Positions 1 to 14,310 of a stretch of DNA of 64,000 nt are shown here, one piece after another. The first letter of the stretch is position 1; each line of letters starts with the position of its first letter. Origin of the DNA: Coffea arabica (Eukaryota > Streptophyta > Magnoliopsida > Gentianales > Rubiaceae). The stretch covers positions 13,166,466 through 13,230,465 of the forward strand of contig NC_092322.1 in the NCBI RefSeq assembly GCF_036785885.1. Direction: 5' to 3'. The translations under genes were made by a program, and so were the position numbers. The notes under the pieces were generated by a model. The model was not told the DNA's origin. It did not search any database and worked only from the letters and a program-made list of their open reading frames with translations.

Positions 1-3000
1 TGGAATCGAGTATCTCTTACTTTAACTTGACTCGTTAAACTATTGAAACAAGATTCGTGTTTGATCGATAATTATCGAGTTCGAGTTTGGGATCAACCCA
101 TTTTAACAAGGATGAGCCGAGCTCGAATAAGGTAACTAAGCTCAAATTCAAGCTTTTATAATTTGTACAATTTGCCTATTCTATTAAGAAATCAGAGCAA
201 TACAAATTTCAGTCTAGTCATATAAAATGAAATTATGCCTGAAGCAAATCTAGTGGACAATTTAATAATCATCCTCATCAACACAAATTCCAGTCTGGTT
301 GTGTGATGTATCTAACAGCCAAAAATACTACCATCTAACCTCTAAACCTGTGAAATGACAATGAGATACATGTCCATGAATGCTCGTTTAAGTTCGTGAA
401 CAAGATTACTCGATAGCTTATCGAACTTAATTATTTGTTTGAACTCAAACTCATATAAAATCTCAAACGAGCTATTGTCGATCTCAAACGATCCTAAACA
501 ATTCGAATGGTTTGACTCGAATAATAGCTCTGATAAAAAATAAGATAGGGTTAACTACAATACGTATCCCTAAACTATCATCAATTTGCACTTTACACTA
601 GTAATTTTAAAGCTTCAGTATAGTATAGTATCAATTTATGCATATTTGTTCTATCACCTTCAAAACTATTGGATTACGCTAACTAGTTTTACATTAAAAG
701 ACTTTGGTCCTCTTAAATTACGAAATTTTCACGGTGATAAGTTGGTCATTTAACTAAACCTAATGAAAAAATAAACCAGAACAATGGACAGATCGTATAA
801 TTTGGCCAATCTTTATATTTCACCAGCCAAAAATGTTTAAAATCTTATAAATAGTATTTTGAATAATATTTTAGACTGTTTTAGATCCTACAAGTCCTAT
901 TCTTAAATGACATACTAGATTTGCACTTCACTCGAATATTTTGCACCTAAGTTTTGAATATATGGTTTAAAATGAGTGTGTAAAAGCGAATCAAAGGAAA
1001 ATGAAACCGTTGCATGCATGGCCTGAAAGCTCAGCCAATGGGCATAAAAAAAGTCTGATAGGACAAGGACGTAGAATTCTATTGCTTCATATATAGTAAA
1101 ACTTTTTTATTGGAAATTAAAAATTGTATCCAAACTAATTTAAATCACACATTACAAAAATAACTATTTTTCTTGTTGAAGTGTTTCCCACTTACCCCAA
1201 ATAGAATCTTTAATGGCTTCTTTCAATGTCTAACTTTAATGTACTATGGCTTGTTGTTTTCAATTTGAGCATATCAACAATAAAAATCTACTAGCTCGTA
1301 CCAAAATTTAATGAGGCACCTAAGCTAAGTAACTTCAATATTGTCACAATCCTAGGTACAAAATTTTGGATTACAAAATGCAACTTTTTTGTCTTGGTCT
1401 GGTTGCAAAGATTTATTACTTGGGTGCATGGGGGCTTCAAGGATAAAAATTCTCAAGTAATTTATGTTCTAGTAATGTCTAAATTATAGCATAACTATAA
1501 GAATTTTAGGTAATTGGCCAAGTGAAAAAGAAGTTTTTTTTTTTTTTTTAAAAACTTCTTTACTCAAGTCCATATATATGGGGTAAGGATGAATATTTCT
1601 TTTCATCACTTATCTTTCTGTCATCCACTTAAAGGATGAAAGTATTTGACCAGATTTTTCTTTTCATTCTTGTGGGGGAAAAAAAAAAGAGATATAAATG
1701 CTAAAAAGTACATGAGATGAGAGGTAAAACCGTAAAAGCATGTGGGGACTTAGCACAATTGTTCCCATAGAGAAGGTACAGAAATCAGTTTTTTACAGTT
1801 TGTCGGATCTTTCCTTTGCAAAGTAAAAGGGGGAAACGTCACTTGGATTGAAAGGCAGTCAATTCTTAGATTCTTCTTGGATTTAACCGCACGTGTGGAG
1901 AAATATTCACACCATATTTGTGTAACATCTTTTTATGCTTCGAACAAAATATTGCATACTTTTTATACTAAATATTGCTTCGAAGAAAATAGTGCATACT
2001 TACATGGGGTATTTTTTTTTTTTTACTAGTTTCTGTATTTAATATAAATTCTAACTCTTCTACATTAACATATGATAGCGAGACTATAATTCGTCTCTTT
2101 TTTTACGAATATTAATGAGTTTGGTTAACGAATGCTCGAAAGCACATGTTAAAAAGGTCTCATGTGTTAATTTTTTTAGTAAAAGTAAAAATTAATCTGA
2201 AAAAATTTTTAATAAAGGGATACAATAAATGTAAGTGTCTGTAATACCCAAAATATTACCATTTGCTATGTAATATCTAAGATAAACGTTTTCTTTTGTC
2301 AAACACTCTTTTTTGTTGTTATTAAAATATATTTGTTCGAAGAAATTTGAATTACATTAATCTTAAGTTGGACTATATCAAGTTATCAACTACTCATTCA
2401 ATTTCTGCGAGAATCATTTTCTGTAGTTTTCATTTTATACTTGGAAAATCCTCTAGATGGATTTCAAGTTTCAACAACTTAGCCATTGAGTTACCCAAGT
2501 TTCTTCATAGAGTTATGTTAGGATCCTATTCTCCTTCATTATTTTGTAAAACTTGTCATGAAATTAAAAACCCTAAAGATCTACAACTTGAGCTTTGTCA
2601 ATGTGCACATTGTTGATCTAATGATAGGTTTATCTAACGGGGCATTCGTTGGGCACTGATTAAGATATATTTCAAATGTTAGATGTTTGAAAATATAAGA
2701 TTAATTGTAAATATATAGGAAGATAGGTAAGATTAAACAAAAAAAGTATATAAATGCAATGAATCATAATAATTATTAGTATGCATATATACATAATAAG
2801 TTAGGTGAATTTTAAGTGTCTTATATTTCATATCGGATCATCCCTTTTTTTTTTTTTTTGTTCCCTAAAGTTTTGCAGGTTTTAAAAAAAAATCCATTAT
2901 ATGTTCATGTGTAATACTAGAAGAAAAAAATGCCAAATGAAAATTCTTTAGGGACATGACTGTCAGTCCTTTCACCAATAAAGAAAGGACCCACATGATA

Positions 3001-3481
3001 AATTCCATAATATCCAATTCCCCAGGTACTTTTAATAAATTTTACTATTTTATTTTTGCTTTTTTTTTTTTCTGGTCTTTGCCTTCAATTCATATCCATT
3101 TCTGATTGAATCAATGGCTCTGAAAAACTTGAATGGATTTTTGAAGGGATAAAAATGGAAAGAGGGTATCCTTCCATTTGTTTACTACTTTTTGATTTAG
3201 GTTGGAGGCTCAGAAAGAAAGAAAGAAAGAAAAAGAGAAGCTGATGATAGTGAATGGGGGCCCATTATCTGGAGGAGACTCGTGCCATTGTCCAGCATGC
3301 AAACGTGGACCAACCACAGACGTAGGATGAATGTGCCTCATCTGTCACTTTGACTACACACATTGACAGCTGTCATACTATTCCTATTAAAAAAAAAATT
3401 TACAATTTTAATTTTTTTAGAGTGCTAGTTAAGTAGATTGCTTTTAGTTAATTTCAATTCATAATCAAAATAGAAATTCAC

Positions 3482-3504
3482 ATATATATATATATATATA
3501 TATT
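3482..3504. repeat. (AT)n microsatellite
   Basis: An uninterrupted AT dinucleotide run of about 11 units in gene-free DNA. Confidence 0.9.
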
Positions 3505-4800
3505 GTAAAATACGAGTTCCATTTCAAAATCAGCTGACAATGAATGATGTGGTCTCCGATCTTATTAATCCAGTTGGAAATTTTTCAAAAGTCGATTTAG
3601 GATATTTTGTCTTTTAACATTTGTCATTATCAAGTCAGTTTGGACTAGGTGATTTCGAAAAACTTTAGTGTAGAAATTTTTTTTAAAACTTCTTGGATGA
3701 GTGTATATTGAGGTGAGTTTTGGAGTATTTTGTTTTAACTTTTTACCTCTTTAAACCAAGAAAAAAAAAAAAAATTCTACTTCCATCCTTGCCCGCCTCT
3801 CCCCTTCTCCTGCAACATTTTTTCCCATTGTCAACTGCCTCTGCCCATCTTTCAACCAACTCTCCCTTTCCCCTTTTTCTGTCCATCCCTAACACTGGTA
3901 CTTTTGCAGTTTTCTTCTCCTATGATCCTTTCCCTTCTTCCCCACCTCGCCTTCCCTGCCCTTCCTCTTCTTGTTCCCCGTGCTTTCTTTCCCTCTATAA
4001 CTAAGGGTTTGGGAGGGAAAGAGAGAAGCGAGAAGGTGGCACGGGATTGTAAAGAAGAGATAATAGGTGATCATGCAAGGTGAAATTCTAGTTTTTTTTT
4101 GAAAGGTGAAATTCTTTCACGAAAGCAAGTAAAAGCAAAGATGACAAATACAATATGAGTACTGAAAAAAAATAGCATAAAAGTTAGCAGCAAAACCCAT
4201 GCTCGATCAATCCAAATGAGTTCTGCAAATAAACGTTGGTTGCATCCAATTCCTACCTAATGTCCTGTTCTAATTTCCAATCTTCAATGCTGGCACTAAA
4301 TCTTTTCTGGTATATATGGAAGTTCTTGAAGTTCTTCCACACCTAGCAAAACAAAATCTCATCAAAGAGAAACATTTAGCAAGTTTTTTGCTTAACCACC
4401 ATGAACAAGGGACGGAGTGTAACATCAACACAAGCGTGCACTGAATTTAGGTATATAAGCACCTTTTCAAGAATCTTTCTGTAGCATAATAATACGTTGC
4501 TGAATAATGACATCTTACAGAGAAAGGAAAAAGAAGTACGTACGTACAAAGAGAAACAAGAACAACAACATGTGCCCTTTTCAAGAAATGCTAATTTGAC
4601 ATCTCTTCTTGCCCAAAAAGCAACTATTGTTCAAGAAGTTAGTAGAAAATCAGTGCATAAAGGCCAATGGCTAATTATGGCTGTGGAATATCAAACTATC
4701 ATTTTGATTACCCTTTTAATGTAATCATGATTATAAGATTAGAAGGTAAAAGGGTCCTAAAAGACACCACACGTGCACCAACACTTGCCTAAAATTATTG

Positions 4801-4820
4801 GAGAGAGAGAGAGAGAGAGA
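4801..4820. repeat. (GA)n microsatellite
   Basis: Ten perfect GA units in gene-free DNA. Confidence 0.9.
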
Positions 4821-7800
4821 ATATTGAAGGTAAAAACTAAAAAAGAAAAAGGTGTAGTATCCAAAATTGTGGCTCCCACTTATTGACTTGGATTAGATAA
4901 ACTAAAGTAAATTAGATGCAAGATTTAGGGAAATTGCAAGGTAAGGAGGAGGACAAAAAGAGGAAACACTTGGGAACTCAAGCTAAGAGGGGTCTATGTG
5001 GAAATAATAAAGAAATGAATAAAAATCATTATGCTCAAATGATGATGATAATGGAATTAATTGTAGTAGAAGGAATCATTAATGAAGCATGTATCATTAA
5101 GCTATGGTGTGTTGGTTGGAGATAGGAAGGGTGGACCAAGTGACTACTAAAATTTTTCTTTTTGGTCTGTCTTCTTGTGTAGCCATTAGTCAAGTACAAA
5201 AGAAAGAAAAAGATGAGAATGAAAATCAAAGGCACACGAGAGGTAATGAATTGAAATGAGTTTGAGTTAACTGCCCCACCACCAAATTATTTTCCTATCA
5301 AGGGGTGTGAGAACTTTGTTGGGCCATGCATGAGGGCTATTTCAATGGAAGACACACTGTCCTTTAGGACTAAGCCTGCTACAACAATAAATACAAACCA
5401 CAAGCCCAGCTGTCTCCAAGTCACAACCTCACAGAAAAGAAAGCCATTAATTGCAAAAACTTACAAGCTATTTTTGCACTAACCAATTCTGCTGTTTGTG
5501 TCCTATTTATTTTGTCTGCCACCTCCACAGGGAGGAAGATGGAAGAAGAAGAGGAGGAGTAGGAGAGAAATGTACCCTATATGGTTTTGTCCTGTTTAAC
5601 TCAACGTTTCTATGCAGACTTTGGCATGAATGGATGACTTGTAACAAGTTTAGCGGCTATATTTTCTTCTTGATGTTCTCTCCGATTAGAAAAAGACCGA
5701 ATTTGTCTGATTTCTCTTCCACGGGAGAGTTGGAGGAGTTCCAGAGAAAAGGAGGAGAAAATAGTTCTAAAGAGAAGGAGAGGCAGAGGGCATTGACACA
5801 TTTAAATTGACAACTTTCTTTTTTCTCATCATCCTTACTATGCTTTTAACCTGTACGTTAGAACCCTAATCTCAAAAAGAATTTTATTTGTCTATAAGTT
5901 CCAAACGTTCACATAACAAGCGGTAGACAAATCAAACTAAAACACAAGAAATCTCATTATCAGATTAGCTTTCCTTTTACTCGTAGAAAAAAGCATCAGA
6001 TTTTTAGTTGAACAGTTCTTTGTGTGCTTCTTTAGACCGGTCATCGACATCAAATTTGAAAAAAAATCTTTCTTGGGCTGTCAAGTTTTAAGAGGATTTA
6101 TTGCCAAATTGCAGCTACCTGTTCTACCCTATTGCCAGATTAAGTTGTAGCTCACTATTTGCAGTTGAATCAGTAACCTTTCAAGGTGAATGTTAACATC
6201 ATATGTAGCAGCAGCCTCGTAGTTTTGTATACCACATTGATTAGGATGACAAACAAGATAACTTAGTTTGATACGTTTCCTCAGTTGTCTTCAAGGACAA
6301 TCAACTTGACAAAGTCAAGAAAAGCCAATCTTTTTGGTTTGCTGTCTATTTGCTTTCCTAATTTAGAGATTTACTACTGATTCCTGCGGATGATGACAGA
6401 CTATGACTACAAGCACAGCGCTAATACATAAGTTAAACTGTTTGGATGATTGCTTCTTTTTTTTTTTTTTTTTTTGAGTGCCTTTTACAAAAAATTTTAT
6501 TATGGCTTTTTTTGTTATTGATAAATATGTTATAAGATTAAAAAAATGTAATGTAATTGAAAATCAGTGCATAACAAATAAAAAAAAAAACCTTTTTGGG
6601 TTCTTTCTTGAAAGGAAAAAAAAATGAAAATTTAGGGAGGGGGGCTGGCAAAAACTCATCTATGAGAAAGCCATTGCTTGGAATGCATAGAAAACATTTG
6701 ATAGCATCCAAAAAAATAAACATTTACCAGCCATATAGTATTACAGAGTAGGTATTTTACAGCCCTAATCAAAATGAATTAGTTGATGCAAGAAAACAAG
6801 AGGTGGGATCCATTTGCAGCTGTATCTGCAGGTGAGGCTGCAACAACAACCTTTTCTTGTCATTTCCATAACAGAATTGTTATGTCATCCATGCTACTTG
6901 CTCAATCTATTTGGTTCCTTTGTGTTTACCTTTTTTTTTTCTCTTTATTTAATCTTTTCCTCTTCTTCTTGGGAAGAAAAGGGCCCTTTTAATTTTTCCC
7001 TCTTCTTTTTAACGTTTATGAGGTGTCCTTGTTCCCATCCTTCTTTTTGTACCCCCAACCCCACAAAAAAAAAAAAAAAAAGGGAAAACCACTACTTGAA
7101 TCAGCTTGTAATTTGTTTGGATTTTTTTTTTTGTAAATTTTTTATTTTCTTGCATCATCAACACAGTTTTCAGTTACCTTTTTATCTGATATGTATCATA
7201 TCAAAAAAGTACTACAGTATTTTTTTATATAAAAAAAAAATTTTATCCCAAATAATAAATTGATGGAATTGGTCAAGGGCAAGCATTAGAAGAGGGCATT
7301 TAATTAATGCATACATACAGCATGAAACACATGAATGGAATCTCACCAAAAAGCCAGTAGTGATAGATAGACTAGAAATAGAATGCCTCAAGTGATCATC
7401 AAGATAAACAAGTGCACGTGTGAAAGAGAGGGCCTTCAATATCAATAACAATAAATGCCAACTTCAATCACCAAGCAACTGTTTCTTATTGGCATCATTC
7501 TCTTTATCTTCTGATATGATTCTCCGTTTATTACTCTACACTAGTTTGGTTTGCACTGTGTATCTATTATAGTAGCTGTTTAGTTTTGGTGCAAACATTT
7601 ACTCCACTAGACCACTCTTTTTTAAGCTTCAATACCAACTTTTACAAACTTTTATGGGCTAACAAACCTGATTTGGTGACATGTATGAATTAGGGTAGGG
7701 TCTTTTTCTCCATGAGATGAGCCCGGCGTTAAACGCAAAACACCACCCTTGCCTGCTTTTGGATCTCAAATAGAATATAATGATGTGCCAGCCAGGGTCA

Positions 7801-7996
7801 ATTTGGTTTTTTGTGATACAAAATCTGCAGAATCAGCACAGTTCTGCTCGCGGAATCCGTTATACATTATCCCCAACTATCAAACCGTAGTCTCAAGTGC
7901 ACCTGATTATTGTTCCTTCTCCTTCCTCTGTATTCTTCTTTCTGCTGTCACATCATCGATGTTACTGGCAGTGTGTGGTGTGTGCGTGTTTTTTTC

Positions 7997-8009
7997 TGTG
8001 TGTGTGTGT

Positions 8010-8046
<37 letters not shown>
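7997..8046. repeat. Compound (TG)n-(GA)n microsatellite
   Basis: TG repeats pass into GA repeats through a short imperfect junction, just downstream of the transporter stop codon. Confidence 0.9.
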
Positions 8047-8052
<6 letters not shown>

Positions 8053-8233
8053 AGATTCCAACTGAAACTGATAACCCTTTAAAGAATAATTGCAGATTTT
8101 GGACCGAATTCGGCTATATCTTTCCATAAAGGTTTCTATTTTAAGGAAACAAACATCCTCAAATATGATGGTATGTTCAGAGATCAGGCAAAGTAAGATG
8201 CCAAACATCCTTTTTCCTCTCTGATTAAAATGC

Positions 8234-11200
8234 CTATTCCTTCTCATTGAGCTGTCCGGATTCTACTAAGGAACTTAATTCTTCTGGATCGTTGTCGGCG
8301 GGTGGTGGTGGTACTCGTTCCTTTCCTCCAGGGAGAGACGAGACATTACCATACCAAATCATGCCAAGTATTGCAATTATCATACCCAGAACTACATGTA
8401 GATTCAGACCCTCCTTCCCAAAGAAGAGGAATCCTAAAACCAGGACAAGCACGGTCTTCATATGGCCAAGCACCTGAAATGACACTGCCGTGAATCTTCC
8501 AATGCAGATGAATTGGCTGAGATTGGTCCCAATTGCAATGGTACATGACAACGCTATGAACAACTGCAATAGACAACAATCAGGCAGAAAAAGGTCAAAT
8601 ACTGTAAAGCAGATAAAAGTTAGATCAAGTCTCAAAACTGAGAAGATAGACAAATTAGGTACAAAAATCCAGCAAGATCAAAGCATCCTTCGCTCACAGT
8701 GGCCACGAAACAAAAGTCCTTTTATTTAGAAATGTTTTAAAGATGTCTAAAGCTGAGGAAAGAGTAGGAGATGCAACTCGTTTCCTGGTGTAAATGTGAC
8801 TCCCAAAAATTTGACTCCTGAAAATCTGATGCTCTTGTTTCTATTACTACATACACAACCTTGTTTCCATTTTTAAACATCAATAATTGATGATACGGAT
8901 CATCAATTGTTCGCTTGAACGTGCAAGTCCTATAAAGATAGACCTATAGCCTGTGAAGTTTATCTCGAGACGTTAATTCATTTTCCAATACTATTTCAGC
9001 CTTAGCATCGATACAAAAATGAAGCTACACTAACATGAGAAGAGTAAATTAGACCAAAAAACAAGAAATGTTAAGACTTCCCCAAAATTATGTATAGCAG
9101 GTCTTAATAGTTTCAAAAAAGTTTTAAGTAGGGGTTAATGGTATTTAAGAGCCACAAAAGGGGCTAAAAGCACTATTCTTCCTAAACCATACTTGGGCAC
9201 CAAAATAAGTTTATTTCCCAGTAACTCAAAACCCTCATCACTTTTTGCAGCTTCAACCACATCTCCATGCAAATACAATAATGACTATTTTTTTGATAAA
9301 TTGATTTATCCTATCTTTACTTGCTATAATTGTTAAAGTCCTTTGAGGAAGGCATCAAATCATTAAGGTTTCATTTGTGTACACATGATCCCTGAAATTT
9401 ATAACTGCACAATATGCTGTATGTATACAAGTAGCTAAGTAATGAAAAGGAAATTTGATAAGAATATCAGGCAATACATTAGGCAATAGAGACTTCAAAA
9501 TTCAGACATGGAGAGATTTCCTAAAAGTTCTAAATGATTAAAACAAATGTAGAAGATGTTGACCATCAATACCATTACTACGTATGGGACTACAATATAA
9601 GCAGGAAAACAAACTTTGAGCAATAAACATGGACGAGCACACATCAAAAGACTTGTTGATCAACCATAGGGTAGATTTTGACATAGCTAAGGTCACCAGT
9701 CACATGCAGAAATACAAGCATCATAATAGAAGCTAAAATTTTCTTGTCCTGTGGAAAGTTCAAACTCTCTCATATGAAAATCTTATTTGCTTACCAGTGA
9801 TGCCAAAGTATAGTTAAAACCATCAACTCTCTTTCCTGTCAACCAGTAGTCCACAAAGGGGCCACATAACAGCAAGGATGCAGCTTGTAATGGTGCAGTG
9901 TGCCCCAGTAGGTTGAAAGATCCCAGTGAATACTTCTGTTGAAGAGAGTGTACATACTGCAGATGAAAAGGAAAGTCAATATATAGTATTAACCTTCACC
10001 TCAACAGGAAGAAAAGCAACAATCATGATTCAAGTTAACTCACGCCAAATCGTTGGAAAGATTTCTTGCCATCAAAAAAACAAATATCTAGGTCGTGCTC
10101 ATCACACCCATACCATCACATATGCAGGTAATGTACCATGGCCAAATTATTAGATTGAAAGTGTTTCATGCCCCCTCATGCAAAGTTGCTTGATTCAAAG
10201 TTTTCTATCGCCAAGTTATACATAATAACATCAGTTGAGCCAGGGAGAACTTACATATTGCTGCAGAGAAGTACTCCATACTGCTATGGAGGCAGCAATA
10301 AAACCCTTGGCATTGACACTCACATCTGTAACAGTGCAGATTGCAACACCCAGTAGAACCAGCATAATGCTTAGCTTGGTGTCCCTTGAATACCGCACAT
10401 TGTCCAATACAACTTCCAGTAAGCATGACACAGGGATCATAGTAAGCTTTGCAATCTGACAAGGAGGAGTTCATGATTTAATTATGGTAGTTTAAATATT
10501 CCTTGACAGAATGAGAGAAAAAAACACATGGTTAGGCTAACTTACCTGATAGAACCCCACAGAATTCCACATTAGACTCACATTCATTCCAACAATCGAG
10601 AAATTAGCAAACAAAACAAATTTTATTCGCTCATGTAGTGGTAGGTGTGAATTCTGGATATACCCTAATGACTTGAGAATAATAGTCATCAAGGTTGTTG
10701 TAGCAAAATGTAGTCCAGTTAAGGTTGTAGCTGCAGAAACAAAAAATGATGCAATTTAATAATCAGGACATGTATGCGCCAATACAAATGCTAGATGAAA
10801 ATAGCAAATTAATCACTGGTCTTTTTTATAGTCAATGTTGCATGAGAATTACCAGCATTGCATAACTCTTTTTGTTATCTTCTAAGCAGTTTTCCACTCA
10901 GTAATTGACTATAATACTTGAATAACCAGAATTGACTACTTCAAGCCTTTTCAATCAGGTTTACAATAACAGGATACTGAAACAGAATATTTTTCTGTCG
11001 AAAGTAGCTTCAATCAGGCTACTCAGCTCATTCAGAACCATTCAGTTACAGCAAACATTCTATCAGCAATTAATATGGAAAACAATACCAGCTAAGGGCC
11101 GCAAATTGACAAAAAGAATACCAAATTAAAGAATTATTTTTGAGGAGTCCCTGCAATGATATAATCACCCAGAGCAGTACCAACCAAATGGGAGGTATGT

Positions 11201-12002
11201 AAGCAATAAATAAAACAGCTTTTTACACAAATAGAGGACCAAAGCCACCAAGGTCATAAATTAAGTATGGCCTCAATACTAGTTCAAGAACTATTGTCAA
11301 TCAAATAGTTAAGTTTCAGCCATGCCTAGTCAACACTTTTACATCCGCTCAAACACAGGAAACTTTTCTCTCAAATTACCTTATAGGTCTTGGCTTGCAA
11401 TATGAGCCGCCAGAATGCAGTTTGACACTTTAAGAGCTTTAGATGGGCTAAAAGGACAGAAAGGAAAGGAGACATAAACCCAATGAATACTTTCTTCCCA
11501 CTACCTTATTGATCTTGAAAGCAATATAAGCCACCAGAACACAGTTCTGAGCTTTTAAGAGGTCTGGAAGGGCTAACATAGAGGAGAATAAGTTACCCAA
11601 ACCCAAATTGCTTTATCATCATGTTCCAATCATATACTCGACCGAAAAACTTGGCCCCATCAAATGCACAAGGAACTCTTTGATATGTGATGGTTATGCC
11701 AAGGGAGTATGCTTGCATACGCATCAAGGTAGAAAATCCCCATCCAAGCAAAAAATGCAAATTTTTGTAGATCAATATCACCAGACTAATAATAAAAAAC
11801 AGCATACATATGTAATTATAAAGCAATAAAGCTATAAGCAAATGCATTTTGTGAGAAGCCATTAATCTTTACCAAAACTGAAGCCGTATGTGGCCATTAA
11901 GGCCTTATTGACAATAATGATTCCCACAGACGTGACAATATTAAACGTCCATGCTGCAACATCAATGACCTTTTTATTTTCATCCTTGCTTGCTAGAGAC
12001 AT
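8234..12002 (-). CDS. UDP-rhamnose/UDP-galactose transporter (URGT-like)
   Basis: Nucleotide-sugar antiporter of the plant TPT/NST-KT group; family members sit in the Golgi membrane and import UDP-rhamnose and UDP-galactose for pectin and glycan synthesis. Coding exons on the minus strand: 12002-11873, 10730-10546, 10455-10255, 9956-9795 and 8563-8234. All junctions are GT-AG and the frame closes to 335 aa, a normal family length. The start [11 protein letters not shown] leads into the first membrane segment ([21 protein letters not shown]). Landmarks are ATTLTGLHF (exon 2), the lysine motif [14 protein letters not shown] (exon 3), [16 protein letters not shown] across the exon 3/4 join, [20 protein letters not shown] (exon 4) and [13 protein letters not shown] (exon 5). 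The hydrophilic tail ends in LNEKE. Substrate is inferred from the family; UDP-xylose (UXT) transporters align less well. The leader seems to hold an intron: a splice acceptor-like TCTCTGTAG lies near 12105. Confidence 0.93.
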
Positions 12003-12869
12003 TTGTATTCCCCTGCCACCAAAGTGTCAAGATGCTCCTTCAATTAACCTTCAGAAGCAATTTCGGATTCAAGTTCCTCAAGTGGACAAATTTCGATTTC
12101 TGGCCTACAGAGAAATTTCCAAGACATTGAAAATCATTGTCAGCTGTATACATGATCACATGCAGAAAATCACAAAAGGGAAACCCAATTTAATGACACA
12201 GAGATTGAATCCTGAATTAGCAATGTCATATGTCCTAATAACCACACGCACATTTTTGTACAAAAAGTAAGTAATCATTTTGAACAAGGTCAAAAGCTCA
12301 CAAGCTGGCCTTAACAATACCTTCCACCTGAGGGCAAGTAGAAATTTACATTATCCACACAGACATAACATTAAATAATCACAAGATGCTACAAATAATG
12401 GGGATCAAAAGATGCAACTTACAAACAACTAGCAATAAAAGCAATGAATTTTCCATGGCATAAAAAACAATTATATACTCATAAGTAGCTTAAAGGAGCT
12501 AAAATGACAGCCACAAATGATTAATGTAGCACACGCCATATTACCATCCCCTTAAAATCACTAATCAGTCATCACAAAGCATTTTGATTGCTAATTTTTC
12601 TAGAGAATGACTTTTTACACAAGTTATTAAACCGCCTATTTATCTAACAGACACACTTGTCTACAATAGTACTAAAGTAAACGATTTTCTAAAAAGAATC
12701 TTCTAAAAAACGACATCCTGGTGAATTTTCAATTCCAAATGAATTTCCAAACTTAAAACATACAAGATTAGAAAAATGTCAAACAAAATCTGAAACTAAT
12801 ATGATCTGCTATGTCTAAATTTTACTTAGATTAAGCAAGAACTTTTACAACTTACCTAACATTAAACCC

Positions 12870-12890
12870 CAGCCCCCCCCCCCCCCACCA
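12870..12890. repeat. Poly-C tract
   Basis: A run of about 14 cytosines within a longer C-rich stretch, in the inferred leader intron of the transporter gene. A matching poly-G run of 13 lies in gene-free DNA near 17736-17748. Such runs are unstable and their length may be a sequencing estimate. Confidence 0.7.
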
Positions 12891-13201
12891 AAAATAAAAT
12901 AAAAGCTAAATTTAACCCATCCAAATTCTTCTACCAAACATTCCACAAAGAAATCCGGTCAGCAACTAATACAGCTCTGCACTTACATAGCCTACCTAAA
13001 CTCTATCTACAAACACATGATTAAAGATTCAAAACACACGAAACAACGAACACACGCGTAAATCAGAAAACAACGAACAATTACCAATGGCGATCGATCT
13101 TCTAATTCTACCAAGTCAAAACCAAAAAAACTAAATTAGATTAAATTAAACGAGCTTAGCACCTGGAAATTGGGGAATGGCGAATTGAATTTCGTGATTT
13201 C

Positions 13202-13267
13202 TTAGACAATAATATATAGTTGTAGCAGAAGTAGCAATAGTGGAGGAAGAAGAGGAGGGGGAGCCAT
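13202..13267 (-). CDS. Possible upstream ORF in the transporter leader
   Basis: A 21-codon reading frame in the probable first (non-coding) exon of the transporter gene. It begins MAPPPLLPPLLLLLL and ends with TAA. It lies just before a plausible leader-intron donor (CCAG then GTGCTA, near 13161). If the transcript starts upstream of 13267, ribosomes would meet this ATG first. The leader extent is inferred and no homologue is known to me. Confidence 0.35.
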   Translation of the reverse strand: MAPPPLLPPLLLLLLQLYIIV

Positions 13268-14157
13268 TATGAAGGAGACGTAGACTGAAGAAAAGGAAAG
13301 GTGCCATCCGGGCACAGTTGTTTCCTTCGGTCCTTCCTCTTCTTGGTTTTGTCGTTTCGTGTTTAATGAGGAGTCGTATTTATTTTTTTTCAGATCAAAA
13401 TTAGGGAAAGTGTACTTAATTAAATAATTTTATAAAAGCCGGCACGCCTGCCCATTTTCCTTTGGATATATATATATATACCCTATTGGGTATAATTTTA
13501 TTTAATTTCATTTTTATTTTAAACACTAACATTTGGACTCTTTTAACCCTACTCTGGCAAAAAAGCAAAAACAAAACAACAAACGAGCCTGCAAAATAGA
13601 ACATTATCTAGAATCTTGCAGTTGACATTCTGTATAAAATTTAAAGTTGGGTAAAAAGAGATTATCATCTCATATTGAATCTGTCTAAAATTACCAAAAA
13701 ATATTGGTGCAAGTAGAAGAGACTTGTACCATGAGCACTCGGATTCAAAATTCATGAGAATGAAAAGGATTACAATGTTGGGAGAGCTTCTCCCCGCAAG
13801 AGGTCGATCCGATTCGAACAGAATTAGTCGCAGACCATAAAATGGATACGAATACCTGTGGACTATATTTAAAAATTTTGTTTAAAATTTAAAAGGATAG
13901 TACTGTTCATTTGGTCATAAAGAAAACTAACAGATTAATTCCGTTAAAGGGAGGAAGGGAGTAAATGTACACATCTCTAGGAGTACTGAGTACCAATTTA
14001 TACGCGTAATAGGCAACTAGGCCTCTCATGAAATAGTCAAATATTTGCGACTAAGTCCCTTAGACGGAATGGTCAAATGTTCACGTTTCACAACTAGGCC
14101 TCCAATGGAATAGTCAAATGCTTGGATTTAGATGGAGTTGGATGGAAGGGCCTTTGT

Positions 14158-14275
14158 GGAACAACATTTTGTAGATTTTGAAGTTTTTATATAAAAATGT
14201 ATTATAACGATTTGATATATATGAGATAAAAAGGTGATTGAAAAATATGTTCATAGAAAACGTAATAATTTTGAA
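14158..14275. repeat. Dispersed MITE-like repeat, copy 1
   Basis: Shares the core word GAGATAAAAAGGTGATTGAA and flanking AACGATTTGATATATATG with at least six other places in the window: 14311-14467, 17085-17225, 18975-19175, 30085-30175, 45158-45262 and 45662-45785, in both orientations. No terminal repeats were resolved. Confidence 0.6.
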
Positions 14276-14310
14276 AAAAAATAGCAATCGAAACAATTTT
14301 ATAGGGGCAG

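Larger units (their letters stand above)
1..8233. other. Gene-free AT-rich region
   Basis: No reading frame here looks like protein: the longest open stretches (about 60 to 150 codons) are low in complexity, sit on poly-T or poly-C tracts, and resemble no family I know. Visible contents are simple repeats, poly-A/T tracts, a short direct repeat built on TGCTTCGAA at about 1936-2003, and degenerate repeat DNA at 1-560 rich in CTCAAAC/GTTTGAG words. The right end is the 3' flank of the transporter gene. I found no recognisable tRNA, rRNA or known plant microRNA. Confidence 0.6.

Noticed and set aside
3720-4004. 94-codon Ser/Pro-rich frame
   Set aside because: Product of a C/T-rich tract; an overlapping frame on the other strand is equally open.
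5451-5810. 119-codon open frame
   Set aside because: Composition is low in complexity, no family is recognisable, the opposite strand is also open, and there is no splice or codon support. Most likely chance.
6814-7263. 149-codon open frame rich in Phe and Leu
   Set aside because: It reads through poly-T and poly-A tracts, and the apparent hydrophobic protein is only a translation of T-rich DNA.
8247-8729. Plus-strand frames over the transporter's last exon
   Set aside because: Antisense shadows of the conserved URGT C-terminal coding sequence.
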